Source of the DNA: an uncultured Odoribacter sp.
Lineage (GTDB): Bacteria > Bacteroidota > Bacteroidia > Bacteroidales > Marinifilaceae
Assembly: GCA_910589025.1 (NCBI GenBank)
Contig: CAJURM010000014.1
Location: forward strand, 1 to 64,000
DNA: 64,000 bases
Direction of reading: 5' to 3'
Positions 24,837-34,504 of this stretch are shown in pieces (positions within the stretch are counted from its first letter, which is position 1; the number at the start of each line of letters is the position of its first letter). Position numbers and translations under genes: made by a program. The notes beneath the pieces were generated by a model. That model was not told where the DNA came from, did not search any database, and worked only from the letters and a program-made list of their open reading frames with translations.

Positions 24837-25349
24837 ATGGAAAACAAAGAAGAACTTCTGAAACAACTGAACAGCGACAACCCCGAATTATTCGCCGAAG
24901 CGGCTGAAAAAATAAAAAACAAAGGTGACCTGTCCATCGTTCCGGCTCTTTTCGACCTTTTAGCATCGGGCAAAGAACACCACACCACAACGGAAATCGT
25001 CAATCTGCTGGCAGACATCAAAAACAGCGGATTCGTTCCCCTGCTGACAGAACGCATCAAAGCCACTTCCCAGCCTGCTGCCAAATCCATTCTTTTACGG
25101 ATATGCTGGGAATCCTCCCTGGACTTCTCAGCCTATGCCGAAGACTTCATAAACATGCTGAGACAGGACGATTTCATTGTAGCTCTAGAAGCCGCTACCG
25201 CCTTGGAAAACATGGAACACATCCCACACAACCGGAAAATCACCCTGCTCTCCCAATTAAAACAACTCTGCACGACAAACGAAAAACAGTTTCTGATTGA
25301 CAACATTCTCAATGCATGGAGCCAGGAAGAGGAAGAACAGGAAAACTAA
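24837..25349 (+). CDS. HEAT-repeat protein
   Basis: 170 residues from MENKEELL; the longer frame begins inside the terminator. The sequence is a series of paired helices of HEAT type (ELFAEAAEKIKNKGDLSIVPALFDLLAS, EIVNLLADIKNSGFVPLLTERIKA, DDFIVALEAATALENM), ending in an acidic tail EEEEQEN. A cytoplasmic protein-interaction scaffold, partner unknown. The 3' end overlaps the convergent miaA gene by 4 bp. A possible -7 box TACTTTCG lies about 20 bp upstream. Confidence 0.75.
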   Translation: MENKEELLKQLNSDNPELFAEAAEKIKNKGDLSIVPALFDLLASGKEHHTTTEIVNLLADIKNSGFVPLLTERIKATSQPAAKSILLRICWESSLDFSAYAEDFINMLRQDDFIVALEAATALENMEHIPHNRKITLLSQLKQLCTTNEKQFLIDNILNAWSQEEEEQEN

Positions 25350-26275
25350 ACCGACACTTCCGATTCCTCTGCCAACCATCTCCTGACACACTCCACCTTC
25401 TCTTCCAGAGACAACCCGCCGTCTATCCAGCGGATACGCATCCCCTCCCGTTCCATCTTGCGGAACCAAGTCATCTGTCTTTTGGCAAACTGGTGAATGG
25501 CGATATTCAACTGCCCGACCATCGTCTGATAATCTGTTTTGCCCGTAAGATAAAGCGTAATATACTTATACTCCAACCCGTAATAGATCAAATCCTCTGC
25601 TGAAATTCCACTTTCAAGCAACCCCTTCACCTCCTCCACCATCCCATTCTTTAAACGCGCATGCAAACGTTCCGTTATACGCCTGCGCCTCACCTCCCGG
25701 TCAACATCCACCCCCACTATCAACGGGTGAAGCTCCGGAAAATCGCGCTCCTCCTGCGGATGTGTCCGATAATACTCTTCTATCTCTATCGCCCGGACAG
25801 CCCGTTTGACGGTATCCACATCCGTCGTATTATGCATCTTCCCGTAAGTACTCAATAGCTGAGCCAACTCTTCCAGGCTTTTCTCCTTCAAGTTTTCCCT
25901 TAAAACCTCATTTACCGGAACCGCCAGCAATTTATAGGCTTTCAAAACAGCCTCCACATACAACCCGCTTCCCCCGCACAACACCGGAAAAACCTCCCTC
26001 TTCCGGCAATCCTCCCACACCCGGACAAAATCCTTCTGATACTCAAAAACATTATACTTGCTCCCGGCAGCCACAATATCTATCAAATGGTAAGGAACCG
26101 CTTGCCCCCGCCACACATACTCCCCTATATCCTTCCCCGTACCAATATCCATTCCCCGATACACCTGACGAGAATCCGCACTAATCACCTCGCCCCCGAA
26201 CTCGACCGCAAGACGGACCGCCAAAGCCGTTTTCCCACTCGCCGTGGGACCTATTACACTCAAAAGATTAAACAT
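25346..26275 (-). CDS. miaA: tRNA dimethylallyltransferase
   Basis: 309 residues from MFNLLSVIGPTASGKT; the 11-residue upstream extension is not family-like. The P-loop GPTASGKTALAV, then ISADSRQVYRGMDIGTGK, PYHLIDI, LCGGSGLYVEAVL, the ARAIEIEE-like VKRAVRAIEIEEYY, and IHQFAKRQMTWFRK are all MiaA signatures. Prenylates A37 of tRNAs reading UNN codons. A -7 box TACATTTG lies at 26332-26339. Confidence 0.95.
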   Translation of the reverse strand: MFNLLSVIGPTASGKTALAVRLAVEFGGEVISADSRQVYRGMDIGTGKDIGEYVWRGQAVPYHLIDIVAAGSKYNVFEYQKDFVRVWEDCRKREVFPVLCGGSGLYVEAVLKAYKLLAVPVNEVLRENLKEKSLEELAQLLSTYGKMHNTTDVDTVKRAVRAIEIEEYYRTHPQEERDFPELHPLIVGVDVDREVRRRRITERLHARLKNGMVEEVKGLLESGISAEDLIYYGLEYKYITLYLTGKTDYQTMVGQLNIAIHQFAKRQMTWFRKMEREGMRIRWIDGGLSLEEKVECVRRWLAEESEVSV

Positions 26276-26331
26276 TTTCTTTTCTGCTCCGTATTTTACC
26301 AAGGTCAACGTTTTTTACAGGTTTTCCGGAC

Positions 26332-26339
26332 AAATGTAA
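26332..26339 (-). promoter_or_regulatory. -7 box of miaA
   Basis: TACATTTG on the minus strand, 57 bp upstream of the miaA start; divergent from the box at 26371. Confidence 0.4.
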
Positions 26340-26370
26340 CCAATATACTGATTTTTTAATCAAAAACCGA

Positions 26371-26378
26371 TATATTTG
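26371..26378 (+). promoter_or_regulatory. -7 box upstream of the TPR/SPOR-like gene
   Basis: TATATTTG, a full consensus match, 35 bp before the ATG at 26413. Confidence 0.5.
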
Positions 26379-26412
26379 TAAAACATGGTTGATGACTTTT
26401 TAAAACTTATTT

Positions 26413-27213
26413 ATGTATAACTATTTCCTTCCGGTCATTTTAGCTGTGTGTTGGTTAACAACCAATTCATTTGCCTTGCCGGTAAAACAGAAAGAAATTA
26501 TTGAAAAACTAATCATAGAAGGCTCCTTTGAAAAAGCCCTGTCCGCCATTGAACACATCCAGGACGAAGTGACCGACGACTCCGACCTGCTACTATTAAA
26601 AGGGATATGCTATTACCACCTGGAAACCCACAAAACCCAGGCACCCGCCGTCCTGTTAAAAGCCTTGGCCTTAAGCAAAACGAACCATGCGGACATTGAC
26701 ATCACCTACCACCTGGCACAAGCCTACATGAACTGTTCGGACTACGGCAACGCCTGCAAAAAATACAAACATCTGCAAAAAATAGTACCCGGAAAATTCA
26801 GTAATTTCCATAAAAAAATCGAATCACAGATCGCACTCTGCCAATCCAGACTCTCTTCTGACCGGCACGACACCCTGATTCAGGCAAAAGCAACCCCGCC
26901 CGCTCCTTCCGCAAATTCCGCAAAAACAGCCTCTGTCAAAACAGAAAACGACACACTCACCAAGCAATACACCATACAAATCTGCTCGATGAGCTTTCCC
27001 CTTTCAGACTCTTTTTTCAAAGGACAATACGGTGTGAAACTCGTTAAAATGGGCGAAGTATACCGTTACATATACAACCTGTATCCGTCAATAGAAGACG
27101 CCCGGGCTGCATTGCCCAAAATACGCAAAATATACCCGGACGCCTTCATCCGGGAATTCAATGAAAACAAACTCGGCAAAGCAATTGACTTAAACATAGA
27201 CCAAATAAAATAA
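26413..27213 (+). CDS. Exported TPR and SPOR-like protein
   Basis: 266 residues with a signal peptide (hydrophobic ILAVCWLTTNSFA). Residues about 25-130 form TPR-like helix pairs (SFEKALSAIEHIQD, DSDLLLLKGICYYHLE, ITYHLAQAYMNCSDYGNACKKYKHL). A proline/alanine/serine linker follows, then a C-terminal SPOR-like unit (KQYTIQICSMSFPLSDSFF...YRYIYNLYPSIEDARAALPKIRKIYPDAFIREF). SPOR domains bind denuded peptidoglycan at division sites. The domain call is by pattern; the specific role is unknown. It lies 6 bp before the GNAT gene. Confidence 0.6.
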   Translation: MYNYFLPVILAVCWLTTNSFALPVKQKEIIEKLIIEGSFEKALSAIEHIQDEVTDDSDLLLLKGICYYHLETHKTQAPAVLLKALALSKTNHADIDITYHLAQAYMNCSDYGNACKKYKHLQKIVPGKFSNFHKKIESQIALCQSRLSSDRHDTLIQAKATPPAPSANSAKTASVKTENDTLTKQYTIQICSMSFPLSDSFFKGQYGVKLVKMGEVYRYIYNLYPSIEDARAALPKIRKIYPDAFIREFNENKLGKAIDLNIDQIK

Positions 27214-27219
27214 CCGATT

Positions 27220-27753
27220 ATGATGAATGACGAAAACATTGTAATCCGGGCACTCGAACCGGAAGATTTGGAGTATTTATACCAATGGGAAAACGACATG
27301 GACTTATGGGAAGTCAGCGACACATTAACCCCCTTTTCACATTTTACCTTAAAAAAATACATCGAAAATTCCCACCAGGACATATACGAAGCCAAACAAC
27401 TGCGCCTCATGATCACCGACGAGGCAAACCACAATCCCATCGGCCTCATCGATCTCTACGATTTCGACCCGTACCACCTCCGGGCTGGCCTGGGAATCAT
27501 GATTCACGACATCGAAAACCGGAAAAAAGGCTACGCCAGCAGTGCCGTCAAACTGATGACAGATTACTGCTTCGAGACCTTAGGGCTAAACCAGGTTTAC
27601 AGCAGCGTGCCCAGCTCCAACATCGCCAGCCTGCAACTGTTCAAATCGCTCGGCTTTTCACAGACCGGATACCGGAAACAATGGCTGCGAAGAGGTTCGG
27701 AATGGGAAGACGTCATCTATTTCCAGCTTCTTGCCTCAGAATGGAACCAATAA
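27220..27753 (+). CDS. GNAT acetyltransferase (SpeG/RimJ type)
   Basis: 177 residues. Starts IVIRALEPEDLEYLYQWEND; acetyl-CoA binding region is IMIHDIENRKKGYASSAVKLMTDYCF and the following GLNQVYSSVPSSNIASLQLFKSLGFSQTG. This resembles spermidine and ribosomal-protein acetyltransferases of the Acetyltransf_3 group. Substrate cannot be determined. Follows the TPR/SPOR-like gene by 6 bp, so probably the same transcript. Confidence 0.85.
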   Translation: MMNDENIVIRALEPEDLEYLYQWENDMDLWEVSDTLTPFSHFTLKKYIENSHQDIYEAKQLRLMITDEANHNPIGLIDLYDFDPYHLRAGLGIMIHDIENRKKGYASSAVKLMTDYCFETLGLNQVYSSVPSSNIASLQLFKSLGFSQTGYRKQWLRRGSEWEDVIYFQLLASEWNQ

Positions 27754-27784
27754 AAAAAACGCAGCGTCTGCTGCGTTTTTTTTT
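27752..27784. terminator. Bidirectional intrinsic terminator
   Basis: CGCAGC-GTCT-GCTGCG with A8 on the left and T9 on the right, between the convergent acetyltransferase gene and the end of the sialic acid operon. Confidence 0.85.
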
Positions 27785-28442
27785 ATTCATGGATATAAGG
27801 CAGCAACAACTGCCGCCACAACAAGTATCCCTTACCAAGCAGATGCAAACCGTCATTAGAATACTCCGGATTCATCTTTCCCTCCTCATTACAGAAACGG
27901 GAATAAAGATCTATATAAGTAAGCTGCCTTTCCTGGGCTTCCTCTTTCAACAACCGATTGATTTCCTCCACCACCTTCCCGCGGGACGTATGTCCCTGAA
28001 ACTTCCCGTAACAATCATTCACCGGCAACACACTCTCAATATACAACTTGGTTCGGGGCGACTCCTTAGCGACTTTTTCCATAATCCGGACAATTCGTCC
28101 CACAATCGTATCTGCCGACGTCCCCCGCGCCACATCATTAATCCCTATCATCATAAAAATCTTTGCCGGCTTTCCCTTCAACACCGCATCCAGACGGTCA
28201 TACACCCCCTCGGCAATATCACCGCTGATACCCCGGTTTTTAATCCGGCAATCCCCGAACAACTCCGCCCACTCGCCTCCGTCCGTAATACTATTCCCCA
28301 GAAACACAATATCCGTCGACGTTATCGGCAACTCCTCAAACAAAGTTGCTTTCTGATAATAATAAGTAGAATACTTTTTTTCCTGTCCCAGAGCAATCAG
28401 CCCCCAGGTTACCATCATACATACAAACCAAACCTTCATCAT
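27783..28442 (-). CDS. SGNH/GDSL-family esterase
   Basis: 219 residues with a signal peptide (VCMMVTWGLIALGQ). SGNH blocks: DIVFLGNSITDGGEW (Ser of GNSIT), block II in RGISGDIAEGV, block III MMIGINDVARG and block V DGLHLLGKGY (Asp and His). Exported hydrolase acting on ester-linked acyl groups, by context possibly acetyl groups of amino sugars or sialic acids. Last gene of the leftward operon; 4 bp after the GH20 stop. Confidence 0.85.
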   Translation of the reverse strand: MMKVWFVCMMVTWGLIALGQEKKYSTYYYQKATLFEELPITSTDIVFLGNSITDGGEWAELFGDCRIKNRGISGDIAEGVYDRLDAVLKGKPAKIFMMIGINDVARGTSADTIVGRIVRIMEKVAKESPRTKLYIESVLPVNDCYGKFQGHTSRGKVVEEINRLLKEEAQERQLTYIDLYSRFCNEEGKMNPEYSNDGLHLLGKGYLLWRQLLLPYIHE

Positions 28443-28446
28443 CTTC

Positions 28447-30450
28447 TTACAATTTCATATTCCTGTCCGGATCATAAATCAGACTCCCTACTGCCTGCCG
28501 ACCGTCAAGAGTGACAAATACAGTCGTAAACATCCACTTCACCAAACGCACCTCATCGGTCGTAAAATTTCCGACCGGCAATTTCCACATCACCTTATTC
28601 CACCCCTTTTTCAACACAACCTCCACAGGCGGACGGGTTTCAAAATTCTCATTTCCCAACACCGTTTCATTATCTTTCACCCGGTGTGAAGCCGTCCAGT
28701 GAGGAGGTGCAATTTCCTCCCCGTTAATCCACAAGCGGCTCTCCCGGTAATCCCATTTTCCGGCAGGCGGCGGCAAATCCTTCTCCGAACGTCCGTAATT
28801 CTGAGTTCCCAGCCATGCACCCACTTTCTGCTCCCGAGGGGAATACACCCACGTATAAGCATACGCCGTATGGTTAGGCTGAGGATGGGAATAAAAAGAA
28901 GGCATCAAGGTCCCCCACACATGGCGCAGATAAACGGCTGCACCCTCTGCCAGACGACTTCCATAATATTTGCCCTCATACTCATAAACCGTATCCGTCT
29001 TCTTCTCCGGAGGAAACACCCTCTTTAAATCCCCCTCATTCGGAAAAGCATCCGTAATCCGCCACATCACCCCGGACTGCTGCACATAGGCAAACGGTTC
29101 CTCCCCGAAATGGCGGGCCTTATGCCACAACAACCGCTTCTCAAACTCCGCAAACTTCTCCCGGTGGGCCTCATCCAAAAGCGTCCCCAACTCATAAAAA
29201 TAGCCATTCCCTCCCCCCTGCCAGCTCCTTTCTGCTATCGTCAGCATCGCCGGATAAAATCCGTTTTCCAACATAATATTCCGCTCCGGCTCCACCTTCC
29301 GGTCATTCCATACCGCCAGGACCACGCCCGCAAAATCCGGACTTCCCTCCTGCACACCGCCGATCGTGCTCTTAAACAACCCCACCAAATCGGCAAACGC
29401 ATCAAAATGATTCAAATAATGCAACCGGCAATCAATCACCGGTATTCCTTTATGAGGCTTGCCCCGGTAACTCCACATCTGCAACATATCAATCTCCCCC
29501 GGCTGATACTTCCACCCCGGATTCCACGAAATCACCTTCTTGCCTTTTTCCCTCATATATGCCACCATCTCCGGCACAAAACGGGGATTGGTAAATTGCA
29601 CCTCATCCGTCCCGATATGCAAATAGGGCACATCTTCAAACGTCTCGCACACTTCATCCATCAGGAGCTTCAAAATAGCCATTCCTTCCTTACTCTGCAT
29701 ATCATGGCGGAACGTCTTCCGGAAAGCAGCACTGTGTCCCGGCATATCCACCTCCGGTATCAGCATCACCCGGTGGGCCTTACAAAAAGCCACCAACTCC
29801 TTTGCCTCCTCAAGTGTATAATACTTTCCGGGATACCGCCCGAAATTCACACTGTCATTCAGCATCGGAAACACCCGGCTTTCCAGGCGCCATGCCAAAT
29901 CCTCCGTCAAATGCCAATGAAACACATTGATTTTATAACGGGACAATTTCGCAATTTGATGCTTCAACTCCTCTACCGACAAATACCCCCGCCCCACATC
30001 ATGCATAAATCCTCTGATGCGGAACGCCGGCCAATCTGTCATCTCACACCCCGGCAAATACTTCTTTTTGCCCGACTGTTCAACCATCTGCCGCAACGTC
30101 TGAAGAGCCCAATAAGCTCCTCTGTCTGTCACCGCCTCTATCCGTATCCGCTCACCGTCCACATGCAAACGATAAGCCTCCTCCGCATTCAAACGTACCC
30201 CCGGCAAAGAATCCACCGCCACAACTTCCACCTTCCGGGAAGCTCCCGTCCTTACCTCACACTGCACCTCCTTCAACCACTCCAACAACTCCTCCCGACA
30301 CAACTGCACCTCCTTCAACTCCACGGCATCCAGCGGAAACTTCCGGGCAGTCCATTTCACCTCCTGCGGCTGCGGAAGCAAAACAGGCGTAGCTGCCACC
30401 TCCATATAACCGCCGAGCAGAACAAATAAAAAGAGTATGACACCTTTCAT
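28447..30450 (-). CDS. Beta-N-acetylhexosaminidase (GH20)
   Basis: 667 residues with a signal peptide (LFLFVLLGGYMEVAA). N-terminal GH20b domain (about 25-145), then the TIM barrel beginning FRIRGFMHDVGRGYLSVEELKHQIAKLSRYKINVFHWHLTEDLAWR. The catalytic Asp-Glu pair is in YLHIGTDEVQF. The C-terminal region of about 200 residues, with WRITDAFPNEGDLKRVFPPE, is a beta-rich extension. Removes terminal GlcNAc or GalNAc from host glycans. 3 bp from the epimerase gene, so part of the sialic acid/amino sugar operon. Confidence 0.95.
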   Translation of the reverse strand: MKGVILFLFVLLGGYMEVAATPVLLPQPQEVKWTARKFPLDAVELKEVQLCREELLEWLKEVQCEVRTGASRKVEVVAVDSLPGVRLNAEEAYRLHVDGERIRIEAVTDRGAYWALQTLRQMVEQSGKKKYLPGCEMTDWPAFRIRGFMHDVGRGYLSVEELKHQIAKLSRYKINVFHWHLTEDLAWRLESRVFPMLNDSVNFGRYPGKYYTLEEAKELVAFCKAHRVMLIPEVDMPGHSAAFRKTFRHDMQSKEGMAILKLLMDEVCETFEDVPYLHIGTDEVQFTNPRFVPEMVAYMREKGKKVISWNPGWKYQPGEIDMLQMWSYRGKPHKGIPVIDCRLHYLNHFDAFADLVGLFKSTIGGVQEGSPDFAGVVLAVWNDRKVEPERNIMLENGFYPAMLTIAERSWQGGGNGYFYELGTLLDEAHREKFAEFEKRLLWHKARHFGEEPFAYVQQSGVMWRITDAFPNEGDLKRVFPPEKKTDTVYEYEGKYYGSRLAEGAAVYLRHVWGTLMPSFYSHPQPNHTAYAYTWVYSPREQKVGAWLGTQNYGRSEKDLPPPAGKWDYRESRLWINGEEIAPPHWTASHRVKDNETVLGNENFETRPPVEVVLKKGWNKVMWKLPVGNFTTDEVRLVKWMFTTVFVTLDGRQAVGSLIYDPDRNMKL

Positions 30451-30453
30451 AAA

Positions 30454-31647
30454 CTACTTACTCAATTTTTCAAGAATTTGCCAACACTGATACAAACCGC
30501 GGGGAACATGGAAACAGCCTTTCCATTTCCCACCCTTCAAGGGCAACAACACCTCTCCCCTCCGGTTCAAATAACCGAACCATTCCGGGTATTCTTTATC
30601 TGCAAAATGCCCCCAGGCATACTCGTGCACCTTCTCAAACCAGTTCAGACACTCCTCCGAACCCGTCAACTGATACCCTTTCAGCATCGTAATAAGCGTT
30701 TCGATATGCACCCACCACAACTTCTGATCCCATTCCAACTGCTGCACCGGATAACCCAAACGGTCCATAAAATAAAATATACCGCCATACTGTTTATCCC
30801 AGCCGTATTCCACCTCCTGCAAAGCAATCTTCACAGCCTTCTCTATCAAATCCTGACGGTTCAATCTTACCCCCAAATCCATAACAAACCACATAGCCTC
30901 AATGGCGTGTCCCGGATTCAGCAAACGACCGTCAAAATTATCCAGCAACTGCCCGTCCGCAGAAACATTCTCCACAATCAAACCCAACTCCGGACGATAG
31001 AATACATCCAGTACCTCATGAATACAATTGTAAATGGATTTCTCCATAAAATCCTTATCCAGCAACGGTTCAATCTCCAACGCCAGATTACAAAGAATCA
31101 TCGGCAGCGCAAACCCCTTCATATTCCGTGTGCCGGGATGTGCCTTACTCCACTTCCCTTTGGGATTGTCTATCTTGGAAAGGATAATATCAAACGTCCT
31201 TTTCGCGATTTCCGCATACTCCTGACTTCCGGTAGCAATACTCAACTGACCGAAAGCCATAGCGGCAAACGTATAGGAAAAAATATTATACGGCTCCACC
31301 AGCGGCTGTCCCTCGCGTGTCAGAGCAAAATACCAATTGTAATTCCCGTCGTGACCGTACTTTTTCAGAAACTCGGCCCCCTGAATGGCACAATCCAGCC
31401 ATTCCTGTTTCTTCTCCACCTTATTATAGAGCATGGAAAACATCCACACTTCCCGTCCCTGCAACCAGATAAACTTATCGGTATCAAACACCTTTCCCTC
31501 CCTGTCCAAACAGGTAAAATATCCTCCGAACTCTTTATCCTGGGAATTCTCCAGCCAAAACGGAAGCACCTTATCCAAAAGTTCCGATTTATACTGCTGA
31601 GCTAATTTTTTAAAATCCACCATTGTCATATCATTTTTATCAGTCAT
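30454..31647 (-). CDS. N-acylglucosamine 2-epimerase (AGE family)
   Basis: 397 residues forming the (alpha/alpha)6 barrel of the AGE family: FWLENSQDKEFGGYFTCLDREG, KFIWLQGREVWMFS, NPGHAIEAMWFVMD, QLEWDQKLWWVHIETL and ECLNWFEKVHEYAWGHF. The conserved His residues of RxxH and WVHxE blocks are present. Interconverts ManNAc, made by the lyase encoded upstream, and GlcNAc. This is the Bacteroidetes route, in place of the NanK/NanE kinase-epimerase pair of enterobacteria. Cytoplasmic, no signal peptide. Confidence 0.9.
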   Translation of the reverse strand: MTDKNDMTMVDFKKLAQQYKSELLDKVLPFWLENSQDKEFGGYFTCLDREGKVFDTDKFIWLQGREVWMFSMLYNKVEKKQEWLDCAIQGAEFLKKYGHDGNYNWYFALTREGQPLVEPYNIFSYTFAAMAFGQLSIATGSQEYAEIAKRTFDIILSKIDNPKGKWSKAHPGTRNMKGFALPMILCNLALEIEPLLDKDFMEKSIYNCIHEVLDVFYRPELGLIVENVSADGQLLDNFDGRLLNPGHAIEAMWFVMDLGVRLNRQDLIEKAVKIALQEVEYGWDKQYGGIFYFMDRLGYPVQQLEWDQKLWWVHIETLITMLKGYQLTGSEECLNWFEKVHEYAWGHFADKEYPEWFGYLNRRGEVLLPLKGGKWKGCFHVPRGLYQCWQILEKLSK

Positions 31648-31656
31648 TGTTTCCTA

Positions 31657-34407
31657 TTATTTCTCTAATCTTTTCCAAGTCAAACCTTTCGGTTGTTCTC
31701 CAGCCGGCCATATCAAACTGTACAGCCAGCCTACTCCTACCGAAACCACAATTCCGATAGCCCCGTATATCAGGAAGGACACCGACGTATAAATGCTTAA
31801 AGCAAAAACAACTACGGTTCCGGAAATAAATCCCAACAAAGCACCCTTGGCACCGATCCGGTCAAAAAAGATACCCATCATAAACAAACCTCCCAAACCG
31901 CTCGACAACAATCCCAGAATGGAATTAAAATAATCAAGCAGCGAAAGAATATTCCAGGTCGCCATCATCACTGCCAGCACCGTGCCTAAACCACCCGCCA
32001 CAAAAGAAGCCCAGCGGGCTACACTCAGCACACTCTTATCCGAAGCCCCCGGCACACAATGTTTATAAATATCCATCGAAAAAGCCGTAGACGTCGAATT
32101 GATATTGGAGGCAATTGTTGACATCGTAGCGGCAAAAATCGCGGCAATCAACAAACCCGCCACGCCCACCGGCATCTGGCTCATCATAAAAAACGGGAAA
32201 ATGGCATCACCGTTGGAAAGAGCATAACTCAACTCATCGGGGCGGGACTTGAAAAACGTATACAACCCCGTACCGATCAAATAAAATACAACAGAAATAA
32301 ACACGCTCATCAACCCGTTCATCATAATTCCCTTCCCGGCACTGCGTTCATCCTTCGTCGTCAGATACCGCTGGATCACAGTCTGATCGGACGTATAAGA
32401 AATCAGGTTATTGGCCAAACCGCCTAAAATCACCACCCAGAACACCGCTTTCGTACAATCGAAACTCCATTCAAACATTTGGAATTTATCGTGCTCCATA
32501 GCAATATCGATAAAACCTCCGACACCGCCCTCCGTATGGAGAATCAGGTAAATGGCAGCAAAAAACGCTCCGCCCACCAGGATAAAACCCTGAATCACAT
32601 CGCCCCAAACCACAGCTTCCACCCCTCCCATCGTACAATACACCACCGTCACAATCCCCATCAATATAATACAGATATAAATATCAATACCTGTCACCGT
32701 AGTCAAAGCCAACGAAGGCAGATACAACACCAACGCCGTACGGGCAACCATAAAGGCAATAAACAACAGGCTTGCCATCAAACGGGTCGTATAATTAAAA
32801 CGGAGCTGCAAATACTCGTAAGCACTGGTCACATTCAAACGCCGGAAAAAAGGCAGATAATACTTAATGACCGGATAAGACACCAGCAAAATCATCACCA
32901 GCATCGGATAATACGCCCAGTTCGTGGCAAAAGCCTTGGCCGGGATGGCCATATAAGTAATCGCACTAAGCATCGTGGCATAAATACTGATTCCGGCAGC
33001 CCACCACGGAATACGCCCGCCTCCTTTAAAGAAATCCTCACTGCTGGAAGCCCGGCGCATAAAATAATACCCCAACAGCAACATACCCAACAGATAAATC
33101 ACCAGCACCGACCAGTTCACCCAGCCAAAACCCGTTTTAGTGCCCATCTCCACAGCATACACCCCTTCGGAACGAATGCCCGGCTGGCTTTCACCATTCA
33201 CCACGAGCCAATGCCCTTTGTAAGGCACTACCGCCGCACCCGCCAAAGCCAATTCGGGGAAATACCCTTCCGCCACCCATGTATCCGTCAATGTATGATA
33301 AATCAACAAATTACCGTTAAACCCATACCACGCGGCAGGATGTCTCAAATACTCCCGCTCCTCCTGCTGCAACTGCAACAACAACGAATCGTCTCCCGCC
33401 TGTAACGCCTGCTCTATCAACAAAGGCCTGTCCAGTGCCCGTTTAAAACGGTCGTAATTCACACCCCCGACAACAGCAATATGATGACTTCCGGAAGCCA
33501 CAGCCGTTCCGCCGACCAACGCCCGGGCATGCTCTTCCTCATAAGGAATCACCTCCGCTACCGCTTCCCATTTTCCATTCCGTGGATTATAACTGTAACC
33601 GTCCGTATACACCCGGCTTTCCTGTCCGTCACAAACCGGAGAAAAACCGCCCAGAACAAAAAAGCGGGCTTCCTCTGCCGCATTTTGCACTACTCCTACC
33701 AGCTGCACACGAGGCCCTCCGGGAAAAGGAGCCACCTCATGCCATCCCTTACTTCCCCCCAATTCCAAAACAAAACAGCGGTTTCCCGGTTTCCCGTCGA
33801 TATTCCCTCCTGCCACATACACCACATTCCCGCTCACTCCTCCCGCCATATTATCCATCGCCACAGGCAAATCAGGCAAAGCCTCGGCTACAATAGCACC
33901 GCCCCGCTCACTCTCCTTCAATATCCAAGCCCGACTCAAACCTCCGGCTGCATTCCGTCCTCCGACACAAACCACCCCCCACGGTGTTGTAAAACTGACG
34001 CCATAAGCGGCACTTACAGGCAATTTCCCGGCCTTTTTCCATTCCGAACCAGCATTCAGAGGGTCTGCCAAAACAAAAACATCATCATAATATACTTTCT
34101 CTCCGCCCTCTGCTGCCGGTACACCGGGAAAATTACATCCTCCCGCAACCACCAGCCTGTCACCCAACATCCCCGCATAAGGAGCAGAAACACCCTGTCT
34201 GTCACTTCCTTTCCCGGAAACCCACAATCCTGGCAATTGTTTCAGATTCACCACATTGTGCTGATTATCCCGTCCTTTCGTTTCCTCTGTCAAACAAGGT
34301 GTTCCCGCCGTCTGCCCTTTCTGTGAATCCTTCACTCCGGCCTTCACCGAAAAAGCCCCCAGAACCAAACATCCGACAAGCCAATAGTATCTCAAAGGTA
34401 CCCTCAT
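31657..34407 (-). CDS. Cyclically permuted sialate mutarotase fused to SSS sodium symporter
   Basis: 916 residues, two proteins in one. After a signal peptide, residues about 40-420 are kelch-type beta-propeller repeats (YDDVFVLADPL..., MAGGVSGNVVYVAGGNIDG, RVQLVGVVQNAAEEARFFVLGGFSP), as in NanM/YjhT mutarotases. From about 430 on come some 13 membrane helices of the sodium:solute symporter family (GGRIPWWAAGISIYATMLSAITYMAIPAKAF, CTMGGVEAVVWGDVIQGFILVGG). The propeller would sit in the periplasm and convert the released alpha-anomer of Neu5Ac to the beta form beside the importer. This arrangement occurs in Bacteroidetes and Planctomycetes; substrate is inferred from the operon. Separated from nanA by 97 bp. 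Confidence 0.85.
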   Translation of the reverse strand: MRVPLRYYWLVGCLVLGAFSVKAGVKDSQKGQTAGTPCLTEETKGRDNQHNVVNLKQLPGLWVSGKGSDRQGVSAPYAGMLGDRLVVAGGCNFPGVPAAEGGEKVYYDDVFVLADPLNAGSEWKKAGKLPVSAAYGVSFTTPWGVVCVGGRNAAGGLSRAWILKESERGGAIVAEALPDLPVAMDNMAGGVSGNVVYVAGGNIDGKPGNRCFVLELGGSKGWHEVAPFPGGPRVQLVGVVQNAAEEARFFVLGGFSPVCDGQESRVYTDGYSYNPRNGKWEAVAEVIPYEEEHARALVGGTAVASGSHHIAVVGGVNYDRFKRALDRPLLIEQALQAGDDSLLLQLQQEEREYLRHPAAWYGFNGNLLIYHTLTDTWVAEGYFPELALAGAAVVPYKGHWLVVNGESQPGIRSEGVYAVEMGTKTGFGWVNWSVLVIYLLGMLLLGYYFMRRASSSEDFFKGGGRIPWWAAGISIYATMLSAITYMAIPAKAFATNWAYYPMLVMILLVSYPVIKYYLPFFRRLNVTSAYEYLQLRFNYTTRLMASLLFIAFMVARTALVLYLPSLALTTVTGIDIYICIILMGIVTVVYCTMGGVEAVVWGDVIQGFILVGGAFFAAIYLILHTEGGVGGFIDIAMEHDKFQMFEWSFDCTKAVFWVVILGGLANNLISYTSDQTVIQRYLTTKDERSAGKGIMMNGLMSVFISVVFYLIGTGLYTFFKSRPDELSYALSNGDAIFPFFMMSQMPVGVAGLLIAAIFAATMSTIASNINSTSTAFSMDIYKHCVPGASDKSVLSVARWASFVAGGLGTVLAVMMATWNILSLLDYFNSILGLLSSGLGGLFMMGIFFDRIGAKGALLGFISGTVVVFALSIYTSVSFLIYGAIGIVVSVGVGWLYSLIWPAGEQPKGLTWKRLEK

Positions 34408-34504
34408 AACTTCATCTGTTTACATAAATCATTAAAATCGAAAGCCGGAAAACTCCGGGACGCAAATCCTTACAGTCCGCCGGCTTTCTCGCTACTCCTA
34501 TTTC

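Noticed and set aside
29110..30429. Long plus-strand frame (439 codons) opposite the GH20 gene
   Set aside because: Low-complexity His/Pro/Leu/Arg-rich translation with no domain, fully antisense to a clear GH20 enzyme; a codon-bias shadow.
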